A stretch of DNA of 64,000 nucleotides from JAWRCU01 sp033542235 (GCF_033542235.1 NZ_JAWRCU010000013.1:156978-220977), one strand, 5' to 3'; shown: positions 21,952-31,741, numbered from the stretch's first letter. A program made the numbers and translations. The notes: a model not told the origin generated them from the sequence alone.

Positions 21952-23901
21952 CTTGGCTGCCGGAATTTTCAACGTCTTGCCGATCCCCAGGAAGCGCGGC
22001 TTGTCGCCGGGATTGGCATCGGCGATGTCGTGCCACTTGGCGCCGTTTTTGTAATAGGTCTCGGCCAGATCCCAGTAAGTGTCCCCGGCGACGACCACAT
22101 GCGAGGAAGGCGTGGTCGCCGCTTCGGCTGGCTTGGTCTCGGTCGCGGTACCGCCCTGGGCTGAGGGCGCTTCCGGCTGGGCATTCGGCGCCGCGGTGGC
22201 GGGCGCCGCATTGTCCGGCTTTGGCGGGTTTGCGGCGTCGCCGGCTGTCGGAGCGCTCTCCGCCGACGGCGCAGTCTCAGCCTGAGCCGTGGTCGTCCCG
22301 ATCTCGGTGATGCGGCCGTCCAGATACGGCTTATAGGGCCGATGCGCGGCGAGGTAATCCGCCACCACCTGCTCGAGGCCCGGGCCGTAGTCATAGGCGT
22401 TCTGGGCGTTGCTGGCGAAGACCTTGTAGCCGTCGCCGCCCTGGCGCACATAGTTGTTCGTCGCCGCCAGATAAGTCTTGCCCGAATCGACCGGCGTCCA
22501 CACGCCGTTCTCCATCACCTGCACATCGCTGACGCGGCTGCCCGCCGGCTGCGACTTGTCGAAGGCATATTTTAGCCCAGCTACCTGCGCGAAGCGGCCG
22601 GCGCCGTCCTCGATCTGGCTGACGCCGTTCTCGAGTGCGTCGACGACATCCTTGCCAGTGATCTTGAAGGTTGCCACCGTATTCTGGAAGGGCAATACGG
22701 TCAGCACTTCGCCCATCGTAACCACGCCCTGGTCAATGGAGGCGCGCAGGCCGCCGCCGTTCGTGAAGACGATCTCGACGCCTTGGCCCTTCACCCGGTC
22801 GAGAACCGCGTCCGAAACGAGGTTGCCCATCTCGCACTCGCGGGCGCGGCAATTGTCGCGGCTGCCGTCGATCGGCGCGGTCGTTTCCGAAACCTCCTTG
22901 GCCTTCAGCTCCTCGATCGGCGCGCCGAGCTCCTTGATGCGTGCGAGCACGGCCGGATCGGGCGTGATCGACTTGTCGAGCAGGATCGGCGCACCGGTCG
23001 CTTCCTTGACCACGCCATTGTCATCGAAGACGACCTTTATCTCGCCGAGATATTTCGAATACGAGGCGGCCTGGATGACCGGCACCTTGTAGCCGTCCGG
23101 GTTGTCGACCATGGTCGGGTAGGGCCCTTCAGCCTTCGGGTCGGTGTTCGAGAGAAGCGAATGGGAGTGGCCGCCGACCACCACGTCGATGCCCGGGATC
23201 TTGGCGATGACATCGCGCTCGCGATTGTAGCCGATATGGGTGAGCGCGATGATCTTGTTGACTCCCTCAGCCTTCAGCTTCTCCACTTCGGCCGTTATCG
23301 CCTTGACGTCGTCTTCGATCGTGATGTTCGGTCCGGGCGAAGCGATGTCGACGACGTCGTTGGTCAGGCCGCCGACAATTCCGATCTTCTGCCCCCCGAT
23401 CTCTAAAACCACCGAAGATTTGACGTGGTCGCCGAGCTTCGACTGTGCGTTCGGCTTCACATTGGCGGTCGTGACCGGGAACATGGCGACATCGAGGAAG
23501 GGGGCAATCGCATCTTCACCGTCGTCGAACTCGTGGTTGCCGAGTGTCATGGCATCCGGCTTCATCTGGTTGAGGAATTCGGATTCCGCCTTGCCCTTGT
23601 AGGTCGTGTAAAAAAGCGAGCCCTGGAAATTGTCGCCGGCGTCGAGGAAGATCACGTTCTGGCCCGAGAGCCTGTCACGCTCCTGCTTGAGCGCGGTGAT
23701 CAGGCGTGCCGCGCCGCCGAAGCACTCGCCCTTGCCTTCCTCTTCGGCCGAGCAGGTCGATTCGAACTTGTTGTTCGATTCGATGCGGCTGTGCCAGTCG
23801 TTGATATGCAGGATGTTCAACGTGTAGTCGGCAAAGGACATCGATGCCGACATGGCGAGCGCCGACACTGAGATGGCGGTCACCCCTGCGATCTTCTTCA
23901 T
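21949..23901 (-). CDS. Periplasmic 5'-nucleotidase/2',3'-cyclic phosphodiesterase family protein with C-terminal LysM domain
   Basis: The 650-residue exported protein has a signal peptide (about residues 1-24, ending SMSFA-DY). A calcineurin-like metallophosphoesterase domain follows, with metal ligands in LHINDWHS, DAGDNFQGS, LGNHEFDDG and GGHSHS. The 5'-nucleotidase C-terminal domain has the substrate motifs NGGGLRASI and NNYVRQGGDGY. After an Ala/Pro/Glu-rich linker of about 70 residues comes a LysM-like domain at about 600-650 (HVVVAGDTYWDLAETYY...IGKTLKIPA), which should hold the enzyme on peptidoglycan. The UshA family salvages nucleotides in the periplasm. LysM is not standard for UshA, so this is a fusion. 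The ATG at 23901 is preceded by GGGAGACGAAG. Confidence 0.9.
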   Translation of the reverse strand: MKKIAGVTAISVSALAMSASMSFADYTLNILHINDWHSRIESNNKFESTCSAEEEGKGECFGGAARLITALKQERDRLSGQNVIFLDAGDNFQGSLFYTTYKGKAESEFLNQMKPDAMTLGNHEFDDGEDAIAPFLDVAMFPVTTANVKPNAQSKLGDHVKSSVVLEIGGQKIGIVGGLTNDVVDIASPGPNITIEDDVKAITAEVEKLKAEGVNKIIALTHIGYNRERDVIAKIPGIDVVVGGHSHSLLSNTDPKAEGPYPTMVDNPDGYKVPVIQAASYSKYLGEIKVVFDDNGVVKEATGAPILLDKSITPDPAVLARIKELGAPIEELKAKEVSETTAPIDGSRDNCRARECEMGNLVSDAVLDRVKGQGVEIVFTNGGGLRASIDQGVVTMGEVLTVLPFQNTVATFKITGKDVVDALENGVSQIEDGAGRFAQVAGLKYAFDKSQPAGSRVSDVQVMENGVWTPVDSGKTYLAATNNYVRQGGDGYKVFASNAQNAYDYGPGLEQVVADYLAAHRPYKPYLDGRITEIGTTTAQAETAPSAESAPTAGDAANPPKPDNAAPATAAPNAQPEAPSAQGGTATETKPAEAATTPSSHVVVAGDTYWDLAETYYKNGAKWHDIADANPGDKPRFLGIGKTLKIPAAK

Positions 23902-24017
23902 TGTCTTCGTCTCCCATTTGCAATTGCGTATGGCGTTTAGCGCCACTTGTTGAATGTGATGTAACATCCCCCCGTGGCCATGTTTCCATTGGCCAAGCGT
24001 GGACGCAAGCGCAAACG

Positions 24018-24127
24018 AGCGAAGAGGGAACGCGAATAGAGAATAGCGAATAGGGACGAAGTAACCGAGCAGGAATAGCGGGGACGAGCGGAAGGCCGCT
24101 GTTCGCTACTCGCTATTCCCTATTCGC
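24018..24127. repeat. Octamer-type inverted hairpin element, copy F
   Basis: The left arm (about 24018-24053) has GCGAATAGAGAATAGCGAAT units; the right arm (about 24100-24127) is the complementary GTTCGCTACTCGCTATTCCC tract. It lies between the 5'-nucleotidase promoter and the omp10 stop codon. Confidence 0.75.
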
Positions 24128-24133
24128 CCGTCG

Positions 24134-24499
24134 TCAGGCCCTGCGCACCAGCGTGAATTGCTGGCCCGCCGAGCTGGTGCAATTCAGTTGCCTGGGTGAA
24201 GCGAGCAGGCAGTTGAACGCGATCGGCGACTGGCGGATCACTGAGGTGCCGTTGATCTGGATCGTTGCTCCCGACACGGTATAGGAGCCCTGGGCGAGCA
24301 TCTTTCCGGTGTCGTTGGCGGTCGTGCTGAATGACCCGCCGGCAAAGCGCGATGTGGCGACTCCGTCGGAGCTCATCCAGTCGCCTTCTACGCCGGTCGG
24401 CGCCCGGCTCGTGCCCCCTGGGCCCGCGGTCTGGCAGGCCGCAAGCGCGGCAAGGGCGATGACGACACCGGCAAAAACTGACTTCCGGGCAATGGCCAT
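24134..24499 (-). CDS. omp10: Outer-membrane lipoprotein, Omp10 family
   Basis: This 121-residue lipoprotein has a signal peptide with lipobox LAAC (cysteine about residue 23). The mature domain shows the pattern of Brucella Omp10: GVEGDWMSSDG, FAGGSFSTT and a C-terminal RQLNCTSSAGQQFTLVRR that closely matches my recollection of Omp10 (CTSSAG). Two cysteines (FNCLL and LNCTS) may form a disulfide. Omp10 is a surface-exposed lipoprotein and protective antigen in Brucella; its role in free-living relatives is unclear. The ATG at 24499 follows AGGAGGG. Confidence 0.85.
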   Translation of the reverse strand: MAIARKSVFAGVVIALAALAACQTAGPGGTSRAPTGVEGDWMSSDGVATSRFAGGSFSTTANDTGKMLAQGSYTVSGATIQINGTSVIRQSPIAFNCLLASPRQLNCTSSAGQQFTLVRRA

Positions 24500-24562
24500 T
24501 GCGAATCCCTCCTGGTGCACGCCGATTCAATCGCCCGATTTGCGGGCGATTGCAAGGTAATG

Positions 24563-24676
24563 AAGTCAGTAGGGAAGTATGGGAGTAGGGCAATAGGGGA
24601 ATAAGTTCGCGGGCGAATACCGCACAAATATGTACTCGCCTATTCCTTTACTCCGTTATTCCCCTACTCCCCTATA
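24563..24676. repeat. Octamer-type inverted hairpin element, copy G
   Basis: The left arm (about 24565-24604) is AGTAGGGAAGTATGGGAGTA-like; the right arm (about 24639-24676) is CTATTCCTTTACTCCGTTAT followed by CCCCTACTCCCCTATAC. It lies between omp10 and the stop codon of homospermidine synthase, within three bases of the latter. This is the last copy in the window; none was seen after 25 kb. Confidence 0.8.
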
Positions 24677-24678
24677 CT

Positions 24679-26124
24679 TTACCGCACCAGGACGTTGCGG
24701 AACTGCCAGGGATCCTTCTCGTCGATATCCTCGGGAAACAGCCCCGGCCGGCCGTCGAGTGGCGTCCATTCGGTATAGAAGCCGTTGACCGGCCCGAGAT
24801 AGGGGAGCTGCACCTCGAGACAGCGCTTGTAGTCCATCTCGTCGGTTTCGACGATGCCTGCCTTGGGATGCTCCAGTGCCCAGACCATGCCGGCGAGCAC
24901 TGCGGAAGTCACTTGCAGGCCGGTAGCATTCTGGTAGGGCGCAAGGTCGCGTGCCTCCTCCAGGGTGAGCTGCGAGCCATACCAGTAGGCGTTCTTCTTG
25001 TGGCCGTAGAGCAGCACGCCGAGCTCGTCCATGCCATCGACCAGCTCATGCTCGTCCAGCACGTGATGCACAGGCTGCACCTTGCCCGCGGCACCGAATA
25101 CCTCATGCAGCGAGAGCACCGCGTCATTGCATGGATGGTAGGCGTAGTGGCAAGTCGGCCGGAACGTGACCTCGCCCTTCTTGTCGCGCACGGTGAAATA
25201 GTCGGCGATCGAGACCGCCTCGTTGTGCGTGACCAGGAAGCCGTATTGCGGGCCGGGTGTGGGGCACCAGGTGCGCACGCGCGTATTGCCGCCGGGCTGC
25301 TCGAGATAGATTGCCGACTTGTGCCCGTGCTTCTGCTTCTTCGCGTTCCTGGGCATCCATTTCTCATGCGTGCCCCAGCCGAGCTCAGCCGGCTGCAGGC
25401 CCTCGGAGATGAAGCCCTCCACCGACCAGGTGTTCCAGAACACATTCATGGGCTTCGGGCGCTTGGTGCGCTGCGTGTCGCGTTCGGCAATGTGGATGCC
25501 TTTCACGCCAGCCTTCTTCATGAGCTTCGCCCAGCCCTCCCGGTCATGCTGGTCCGGCTCGTCGAATTCCATGCCGAGGTCCTTGGCAAGATTCACGAGC
25601 GCCTGTTTGACGAACCAGGAAACCATGCCAGGATTGGCGCCGCAGCAGGAGACCGCGGTCGTGCCGCCAGGCTTGCGCTTCTTCTCCGCGCGCACCGTCT
25701 CGCGCAGCGCATAGTTGGTGCGCGCTGCGTTGCCGAGATTCTCGTCGAAATAGAAGCCGAGCCATGGCTCAACCACGGTGTCGACATAGAGCACGTCGAG
25801 CTTGCGGCAGAGCTTCATGAGGTCCAACGAGGAGGTGTCGACCGACACGTTGACGCAGAAGCCCTGGCCCTCGCCCTTGGTCAGGAGTGGCGTCAGAAGC
25901 TCCTTGTAGTTATCCTTGGTGACTCCCTCCTTCACGAAGGCGATACCGCGCTCGTCGAGCAGCTTGCGGTCGGCGTCATTCGGGTCGATGACCACCATGC
26001 GCGACTTGTCGAACTTGAAATGGCGCTCGATCAAGGGCAGCGTGCCGCGCCCGATCGAGCCGAAGCCGATCATCACGATCGGGCCGGTGATCTCGCCGTA
26101 AACCGGCCAGTTCTGCTTCGCCAT
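24679..26124 (-). CDS. hss: Homospermidine synthase
   Basis: This 481-residue NAD-dependent enzyme condenses two putrescines (or putrescine and spermidine) to sym-homospermidine, a polyamine typical of rhizobia. The Rossmann motif VMIGFGSIGRG is at about residues 17-27. The saccharopine-dehydrogenase-like fold continues with TAVSCCGANPGMVSWFVKQA and WNTWSVEGF. The length and features match the bacterial Hss group. The frame is open seven codons upstream from a TTG; the ATG at 26124 has GGGGGAG ten bases before it. It is a single gene with a 477-base upstream region. Confidence 0.92.
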   Translation of the reverse strand: MAKQNWPVYGEITGPIVMIGFGSIGRGTLPLIERHFKFDKSRMVVIDPNDADRKLLDERGIAFVKEGVTKDNYKELLTPLLTKGEGQGFCVNVSVDTSSLDLMKLCRKLDVLYVDTVVEPWLGFYFDENLGNAARTNYALRETVRAEKKRKPGGTTAVSCCGANPGMVSWFVKQALVNLAKDLGMEFDEPDQHDREGWAKLMKKAGVKGIHIAERDTQRTKRPKPMNVFWNTWSVEGFISEGLQPAELGWGTHEKWMPRNAKKQKHGHKSAIYLEQPGGNTRVRTWCPTPGPQYGFLVTHNEAVSIADYFTVRDKKGEVTFRPTCHYAYHPCNDAVLSLHEVFGAAGKVQPVHHVLDEHELVDGMDELGVLLYGHKKNAYWYGSQLTLEEARDLAPYQNATGLQVTSAVLAGMVWALEHPKAGIVETDEMDYKRCLEVQLPYLGPVNGFYTEWTPLDGRPGLFPEDIDEKDPWQFRNVLVR

Positions 26125-26601
26125 GCTGGAATACTCCCCCGGCAAACTTTCTCAAAAACGCGAATCCGCGCGCTCAACGGCCGCGCGCTAGATCATAGAT
26201 TGCTGTCACAATAAAGGAAAAATCTCTGATTGCGTCCAGGCAGTGTAGCTCAATCAGGCCCGTTCACCGGCTTGCGACTGCATTATCGGGCGTTCTGGCC
26301 CCATTATCGCCACGAAGGAGAAGAATTGTCGCATTCTCGCTGTGCCGAGCAGGAGAGGGCCAGCTGAAGCTATACGGGAACGCAAGTCCAACTTGGTTGG
26401 AGTTGCATGGCTAAGCTGTGGCCTAGTGCGGGCGCCGACACAATCAGACTGGAGAGTTGAGAGGGGAAGACATCGTTAACCTTAATCATTCATGCTCTTG
26501 CCGGGTCGCAATGGGCCGGGGATGGCCTCGTGACCGCAAGTCTAAACTGCCCGGCGACAAGTTCGGGCAGCCTGTCCATCGGACGAATTGGGTACGCGTA
26601 A
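26125..26601. other. Long intergenic region between hss and the DUF2778 gene
   Basis: This 477-base divergent gap must hold both promoters. It has an AT-richer stretch around 26196-26230. I see no convincing open reading frame, RNA gene, inverted repeat or known operator. Confidence 0.4.
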
Positions 26602-27969
26602 GTGGGTAAATCGTCTCGCTCTCGCGCTCAGGGGAGCGCGCGTCGATCTCTGATCTCGGTCATGCGCCGGCCGTGGTTCATCACCTATTCGGTTGCGGTG
26701 GCGGCCACGGGAGTGATCGGCGTCATCAATGCACCGAGCGCCCCTGGCAAGCCGGCAGACACGGCTGGTGCGCTGTCCCAGATAAGAATGGCATCGATCG
26801 CGCCGTCGCTGGACTGGGCGCCAATCGCCTCTCGCCAGAACCAGCTGGTCGCCTCGGTGGCGAGCGCGCCGATCAGCGCGAGGTTCGGCCATAACTGGTA
26901 TGAGCATCTGGGTGGCGCGGCACCCTCACCCTCAGGGGATGCGGCCCGCAGCGATCGGCTGGCACTTCTGGGCAAACGCCTTGCGTCGGCGAAGTCGGTC
27001 GCTGCAGTTGAGCTTACCAAGGGGAGGGTTGCGCGCGCAGCCGCCGCACCCGCCGTGCCTCTGCCTCAGCCCGCGCCCGAGCGCTTCCTGGGCACGGCTA
27101 CGCCTGCCGATGCTGCCGCGCCGATCGTGCTTGCCTACGCCGATCCTTCGCCGACTGCGGCCGGCGGAGCGCTCGAAGCGCTGCTTGCCGGCGATGCTGG
27201 AAGCCTTGGGATTGACGGGCTGCTCGCGAAAGACGACGGGGCTCTGCCGCAGGACGTGCCGGTTCCGCTCGCGCGCCCGAAGATCGACAGGCCGAAGATC
27301 GAGGAGCCAGCAGCGGACAAGGCGGACGTGGCGAAGCCGCAAGCCGAACAGCCGGGCCCTGTCAGGCGGCAGCCGGACGCGTCCGCGCGCGAGACCACGC
27401 CCCCGCCCCAGCCGCCGCGCGAAAAGGAAACCAAAATGGCATTTGCCCGGCCCGATAGCCCGGCGGCCAGCAGCCCGGCCGAGGACGCCGATCGCGGTGG
27501 CGGCTTCCTCAGGCGTCTGTTCCGCGGTGGTGGGCGTGCGAGCGCAGGCGACGGTGTCGCCGTCTATGATATCAGTGCCCAGACTGTTTACATGCCTGAC
27601 GGCACGAGGCTCGAAGCGCATTCCGGCGTCGGTGAGATGGCCGACGATCCGCGCTATGTGCATGTAAAGATGAACGGTCCGACGCCCCCGCACACTTATG
27701 TGCTCCAGATGCGCGAAAAGCGCTTCCATGGCGTCGAAGCCATTCGCATGCTGCCGGAGAACGGCAGGAATCTCTACGGTCGTGACGGCTTCCTGACTCA
27801 TAGCTATTTGATGCGCGGCCGCCGCGCCCAATCGCACGGTTGCGTCGCTTTCGCGGACTACCCGCGCTTCCTCGCGGCCTTCAAGGCGGGCAAGGTCAAG
27901 AAACTGGTCGTCGTGTCCGGCAGCGGCAAGCGCAACGTGCGCATGGCCAAGAACGGCCAGGGCGCCTGA
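26602..27969 (+). CDS. Membrane-anchored DUF2778 (L,D-transpeptidase-like) protein
   Basis: The 455-residue protein has an N-terminal basic stretch and one transmembrane segment (FITYSVAVAATGVIGVI, about 26-42). A long Ala/Pro-rich, probably periplasmic spacer (about 45-310) contains GGGFLRRLFRGGG. The C-terminal DUF2778 domain covers about 315-440. It carries TLTHSYLMRG-like FLTHSYLMRG and SHGCV with a predicted nucleophile Cys414 and His412, the YkuD-like active site shared with Tlde1-type L,D-carboxypeptidase/transpeptidases. It is probably a peptidoglycan enzyme; the spacer would let it reach across the periplasm. The GTG at 26602 is the earliest start; an ATG at 26662 would still keep the membrane segment. 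No clear ribosome binding site supports either. Confidence 0.8.
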   Translation: MGKSSRSRAQGSARRSLISVMRRPWFITYSVAVAATGVIGVINAPSAPGKPADTAGALSQIRMASIAPSLDWAPIASRQNQLVASVASAPISARFGHNWYEHLGGAAPSPSGDAARSDRLALLGKRLASAKSVAAVELTKGRVARAAAAPAVPLPQPAPERFLGTATPADAAAPIVLAYADPSPTAAGGALEALLAGDAGSLGIDGLLAKDDGALPQDVPVPLARPKIDRPKIEEPAADKADVAKPQAEQPGPVRRQPDASARETTPPPQPPREKETKMAFARPDSPAASSPAEDADRGGGFLRRLFRGGGRASAGDGVAVYDISAQTVYMPDGTRLEAHSGVGEMADDPRYVHVKMNGPTPPHTYVLQMREKRFHGVEAIRMLPENGRNLYGRDGFLTHSYLMRGRRAQSHGCVAFADYPRFLAAFKAGKVKKLVVVSGSGKRNVRMAKNGQGA

Positions 27970-28053
27970 GGGGCGCCACTTCCTGCAACTGACCCTTTTC
28001 CCGCAAGGGAATCGGCGCTATCAGGCCTCCTTGGTATCAGTCAGGATCGTCGC

Positions 28054-29892
28054 ATGCCTACTTATCGCTCACGCACCACCACCCATGGCCGCAACATGGC
28101 CGGCGCCCGCGGGCTCTGGCGCGCCACTGGCATGAAGGACGGGGATTTCGACAAGCCGATCATCGCGGTGGTCAACTCGTTCACGCAGTTCGTGCCCGGC
28201 CATGTGCATCTCAAGGATCTCGGCCAGCTCGTCGCGCGGGAAATCGAGGGCGCAGGCGGCGTCGCCAAGGAGTTCAATACCATCGCGGTCGACGACGGTA
28301 TCGCCATGGGCCATGACGGCATGCTCTATTCGCTGCCGTCTCGCGAGATCATCGCCGACAGTGTCGAATACATGGTCAACGCGCATTGCGCCGACGCGAT
28401 GGTCTGCATCTCCAACTGCGACAAGATCACGCCCGGAATGCTGATGGCCGCGCTCAGGCTCAATATCCCTGCCGTGTTCGTTTCGGGCGGGCCGATGGAA
28501 GCCGGCAAGGCGGTGGTGAAGGACAAGCTTCAGGCCCTCGATCTGGTCGACGCCATGGTCATGGCCGCCGACGACGCATATACAGACGCGGAAGTGCAGA
28601 CGATCGAGGAAGCCGCCTGCCCGACATGCGGCTCCTGCTCGGGCATGTTCACCGCCAATTCGATGAACTGCCTGACCGAGGCGCTTGGCCTGTCGCTGCC
28701 CGGCAACGGCTCGACGCTCGCAACCCATTCCGACCGAAAGCGGCTGTTCGTCGAGGCTGGCCACCTGATCGTTGACCTCGCCCGCCGCTACTACGAGCAG
28801 GACGACGAGACCGCGCTGCCGCGTTCGATCGCCGGCAAAGCGGCGTTCGAGAACGCCATGGCGCTCGATATCGCCATGGGCGGTTCGACCAATACGGTGC
28901 TGCATATCCTGGCGGCGGCCTATGAAGGCGGTGTCGATTTCACCATGGACGACATCGATGCGCTTTCGCGCAAGGTACCGGTGCTGTGCAAGGTTGCGCC
29001 CGCCAAGAGCGACGTACATCTGGAGGATGTGCACCGCGCCGGCGGCATCATGGCAATCCTCGGCCAGCTCGATCGTGCCGGCCTGATCAACCGCGACGTG
29101 CCGACGGTGCATGCCCTTACGATGGGGGATGCGATCGACCGCTGGGACATCTCGCGCACGAACAGCGAAAGCGTGCGCAATTTCTACATGGCTGCACCGG
29201 GAGGCGTGCGTACGACGCAGGCCTTCAGCCAGTCGAACCGCTGGGCCGAGCTCGACCTCGACCGTAAGGCCGGTGCAATTCGCTCGCCTGAGAGCCCGTT
29301 CTCGAAAGACGGAGGGCTCGCGGTTCTCAAGGGCAACATCGCGCTCGAGGGCTGCATCGTCAAAACGGCTGGAGTCGACGAGTCCATCCTGAAATTCACC
29401 GGCCCGGCAGTGGTTTACGAGAGCCAGGACGCGGCGGTGAAAGGCATTCTCTCCAACGAGGTGAAGGCCGGCGATGTGGTCGTCATTCGCTATGAGGGCC
29501 CGCGCGGCGGACCGGGCATGCAGGAGATGCTCTACCCGACCAGCTACCTGAAATCGAAGGGCCTCGGCAAAGCCTGCGCGCTCTTGACGGACGGGCGCTT
29601 CTCCGGCGGCACGTCGGGCCTATCCATCGGGCATGTCTCGCCGGAAGCCGCCGAGGGCGGCACGATCGGCCTGGTGCATCCCGGCGATATCATCGAGATC
29701 GACATTCCCGGCCGCACGATCAACCTCAAAGTCGATCCGTCGGTCCTCGAGGCGCGGCGGGCCGAGCAGGACAGGCTGGGCTGGAAGCCGGCCGAGAAGC
29801 GCAAGCGCAACGTGACACCGGCTCTCAAGGCCTACGCCGCCTTCGCGACCAGCGCTGCGCGCGGAGCGGTGCGCGACCTCGGCGAAGGCTGA
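28054..29892 (+). CDS. ilvD: Dihydroxy-acid dehydratase
   Basis: This 612-residue enzyme catalyses the dehydration of 2,3-dihydroxy-isovalerate and 2,3-dihydroxy-methylvalerate in branched-chain amino acid synthesis. The iron-sulfur ligands are in [10 protein letters not shown] and [19 protein letters not shown]. Later conserved blocks are [34 protein letters not shown] and the C-terminal [13 protein letters not shown]. The length and the [12 protein letters not shown] pattern are those of the E. coli IlvD type. The ATG at 28054 follows CAGGA. It stands alone, followed by a palindromic repeat. Confidence 0.97.
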   Translation: MPTYRSRTTTHGRNMAGARGLWRATGMKDGDFDKPIIAVVNSFTQFVPGHVHLKDLGQLVAREIEGAGGVAKEFNTIAVDDGIAMGHDGMLYSLPSREIIADSVEYMVNAHCADAMVCISNCDKITPGMLMAALRLNIPAVFVSGGPMEAGKAVVKDKLQALDLVDAMVMAADDAYTDAEVQTIEEAACPTCGSCSGMFTANSMNCLTEALGLSLPGNGSTLATHSDRKRLFVEAGHLIVDLARRYYEQDDETALPRSIAGKAAFENAMALDIAMGGSTNTVLHILAAAYEGGVDFTMDDIDALSRKVPVLCKVAPAKSDVHLEDVHRAGGIMAILGQLDRAGLINRDVPTVHALTMGDAIDRWDISRTNSESVRNFYMAAPGGVRTTQAFSQSNRWAELDLDRKAGAIRSPESPFSKDGGLAVLKGNIALEGCIVKTAGVDESILKFTGPAVVYESQDAAVKGILSNEVKAGDVVVIRYEGPRGGPGMQEMLYPTSYLKSKGLGKACALLTDGRFSGGTSGLSIGHVSPEAAEGGTIGLVHPGDIIEIDIPGRTINLKVDPSVLEARRAEQDRLGWKPAEKRKRNVTPALKAYAAFATSAARGAVRDLGEG

Positions 29893-29919
29893 GCGGTTGG
29901 CGGGTTCCGCAAATCGCTT

Positions 29920-30061
29920 TGCGCTGGCGCTGCCCCTCACCCGCCCCCTCTCCCCGTAAAGGACGGGGAGAGGGGGCGGCAACGTCTCAGAATCCCCTCT
30001 CCCCGTCTTTCACGGGGAGAGGGTAAGGGTGAGGGGCGGCGCCAACCTAAAGTGAGAAGGC
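29920..30061. repeat. Nested palindromic intergenic element, copy 1 (ilvD side)
   Basis: The element has outer arms GCGCTGCCCCTCACCC and GGGTGAGGGGCGGCGCC. Inside are two hairpins, CTCTCCCCGTAAAGGACGGG with its GAGAGGG and CTCTCCCCGTCTTTCACGGG with its GAGAGGG. A conserved core GGCGGCAACGTCTCAGAAT lies between them. A second copy with the same core occurs at 39030-39153 in the same orientation. This is the style of mobile palindromic repeats of rhizobial genomes. Confidence 0.85.
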
Positions 30062-30121
30062 TTTAAACGGGGGTGATAGACCGTCGAAGGCGGACGGAAC
30101 ATTGTCCATCTCCAGCCTCAA

Positions 30122-31018
30122 TCAAGCCTCGGCCATCGCCCTCAGCCGCTCGACCAGCCGATCGCGGTCCGCCGACAAGCCTTTATAATCCACCTGCGCC
30201 TCATCGAGCGCCACCAGCTGCGCCGCGAAGGAGGCGGCAAGTGTGGCTCTGTGCGGATGGCTTTCGAGCACTTGCATCGGGTCGAGATAGATGCGGATCG
30301 TGAAAAGGACATCACCCGATTTCGGCAGCTTGCGAAGCGTTTGTCGCTCGACGCGGATGAAGGCGTTCGCCGCGACATCAGTTTCCGCAAAGTGCGAAGG
30401 CTTGCGCTCGGCGCGCTCTTGCCGGCCCGCATTCGACAGCGGCATGTAGAGCGCCGAGCCGGCCTGCAGCGACCAGTTCATGCGCTCGACCGGCTGTGCC
30501 ACCTGCAACTTATCGAAGATGCGCTGGATGACGTCGGCGATCCGCGTGCCGGGGCCGAAGCCAGGCACCGGCGTGTGGATGTCCTGCAGCGGCTTGCCGA
30601 ACTTCTCAGTCAAAGACCACGAGGAGGGAAAGCACAGCGAAGCCGCCACCAGCCGCCACCCTTCTTCATCCCGCCGCATCAGGACGAGATCCTCCTGCAC
30701 GAGAAGGGACGCGGCGTAGAGCGGATGGGCATTGAGGGAGGCGCCATTCGGCGACAGCGGCGACTCGTTCGGCACTAGCGTCGGAAAACGTTCGCGCATG
30801 TGGCTGGCGACGAGATGGAGCACCTCATGCTGCGCGTCCTGCGTCCCTTCTTCCGCAACGAACACCTTGTCCGGGATTTCCGCATAGATCCGCCGTTTTT
30901 CGGCGAGATAAGTCTCATATTGCCCATCGACATCGAGCCAGAGAGCAGCATCGAGCGGCTTCAGGCCGATCGTGAACGGCTTGGTGGAGCCGTCATAGGG
31001 CGTATGGGTGGGCATCAT
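30122..31018 (-). CDS. Heme-dependent oxidative N-demethylase-like protein (DUF3445)
   Basis: The 298-residue soluble protein belongs to the DUF3445/HODM family, whose characterised relative is the heme-containing subunit of a dimethylamine-oxidising complex. Recognisable blocks are PFTIGLKPLDAALWLD, SLLVQEDLVLMRR, LVAASLCFPSSWSLTEKFGKP and RVERQTLRKLP near the C terminus. The other subunits are not encoded nearby, so the substrate is unknown; an N-methylated amine is only a family-based guess. The ATG at 31018 has a second ATG directly after it. It is followed by an intergenic palindrome and preceded by the pabC-like gene on the same strand after 57 bases. Confidence 0.82.
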   Translation of the reverse strand: MMPTHTPYDGSTKPFTIGLKPLDAALWLDVDGQYETYLAEKRRIYAEIPDKVFVAEEGTQDAQHEVLHLVASHMRERFPTLVPNESPLSPNGASLNAHPLYAASLLVQEDLVLMRRDEEGWRLVAASLCFPSSWSLTEKFGKPLQDIHTPVPGFGPGTRIADVIQRIFDKLQVAQPVERMNWSLQAGSALYMPLSNAGRQERAERKPSHFAETDVAANAFIRVERQTLRKLPKSGDVLFTIRIYLDPMQVLESHPHRATLAASFAAQLVALDEAQVDYKGLSADRDRLVERLRAMAEA

Positions 31019-31075
31019 TGGTGCGCAGGTCCTCCACCGGTTGGATAGCTGACCCTTTCGGCAGGGGCAACGTCC

Positions 31076-31741
31076 TCACCCGGTCAGTTTCGCGGGAATG
31101 AGCCCACGCAGTGAGTTGCCGACGAACAGGCTTTCCGCCTCGGTCAGGTCGTCCGGGCCGAGCACCGCTTCGCGGGCATGGCCATCGGCAAGAAGCTCGG
31201 CACGGAGCACGCCTGGCAGGAGGCCCGAAGCGAGCGGCGGCGTGAGCAGCACGCCGTCGCCGGCATCCAGGAACACGTTGGTGATCGTCCCCTCGCAGAC
31301 CTCGCCCCTCTCATTGAGCAGGATCACCTCGTCGGCGTGGTGCAAATGGTATTCGGATCGCGCCTTCACAAAAGCCTCGCGCCAGGTGGTCTTATGGCGC
31401 AGCAACCGCTCTCCCGAATGGAGACGGGTGCTTGCGATGCGCAGATCCCAGACCCGATATTGCGGCAGCGGCTCGTAGGGTTGCGTGGAGGCCGTCGCCT
31501 CGCCATCCGCGGAAAGCACGAGCCGGACCCGCAGTGGTTTGTCATGCCCGACGACGGCGTTCCTCAGCGCTGAATCGATCCTATTCGGATCGTGGCTGAA
31601 ACCCAGTTCCGTAGCCGAAGCATGGAGCCGTGCCAGATGCCGTTCGAGCCGCACGAAACCGGTGCCCGGCTCCCAGCGCATCGTCTCGATCAGGTCGAAG
31701 CGGGTTCCGCCCCTGTTGCGAAGCGTGCCTTCAGGAGACAT
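31076..31741 (-). CDS. pabC: Class IV aminotransferase, probable 4-amino-4-deoxychorismate lyase
   Basis: The 221-residue PLP enzyme of fold type IV is shorter than the usual 270 residues but complete. It has FDLIETMRWEPGTGFVRLERHLARL at the start, a Lys in LLRHKTTWREAF that fits the Schiff-base position, and EGTITNVFLD for cofactor binding. It overlaps pabB by 52 bases on the same strand, and PabC removes pyruvate from the PabB product to give p-aminobenzoate for folate. Context plus family therefore support PabC; a branched-chain or D-amino acid aminotransferase is the alternative on sequence alone. Confidence 0.82.
   Translation of the reverse strand: MSPEGTLRNRGGTRFDLIETMRWEPGTGFVRLERHLARLHASATELGFSHDPNRIDSALRNAVVGHDKPLRVRLVLSADGEATASTQPYEPLPQYRVWDLRIASTRLHSGERLLRHKTTWREAFVKARSEYHLHHADEVILLNERGEVCEGTITNVFLDAGDGVLLTPPLASGLLPGVLRAELLADGHAREAVLGPDDLTEAESLFVGNSLRGLIPAKLTG

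Noticed and set aside
26240..26300. A tRNA-like stretch containing GTAGCTCAATCAGG upstream of homospermidine synthase.
   Set aside because: The D-arm-like text is not followed by an anticodon stem, a TTCGA loop or a matching acceptor stem, so no tRNA can be folded.
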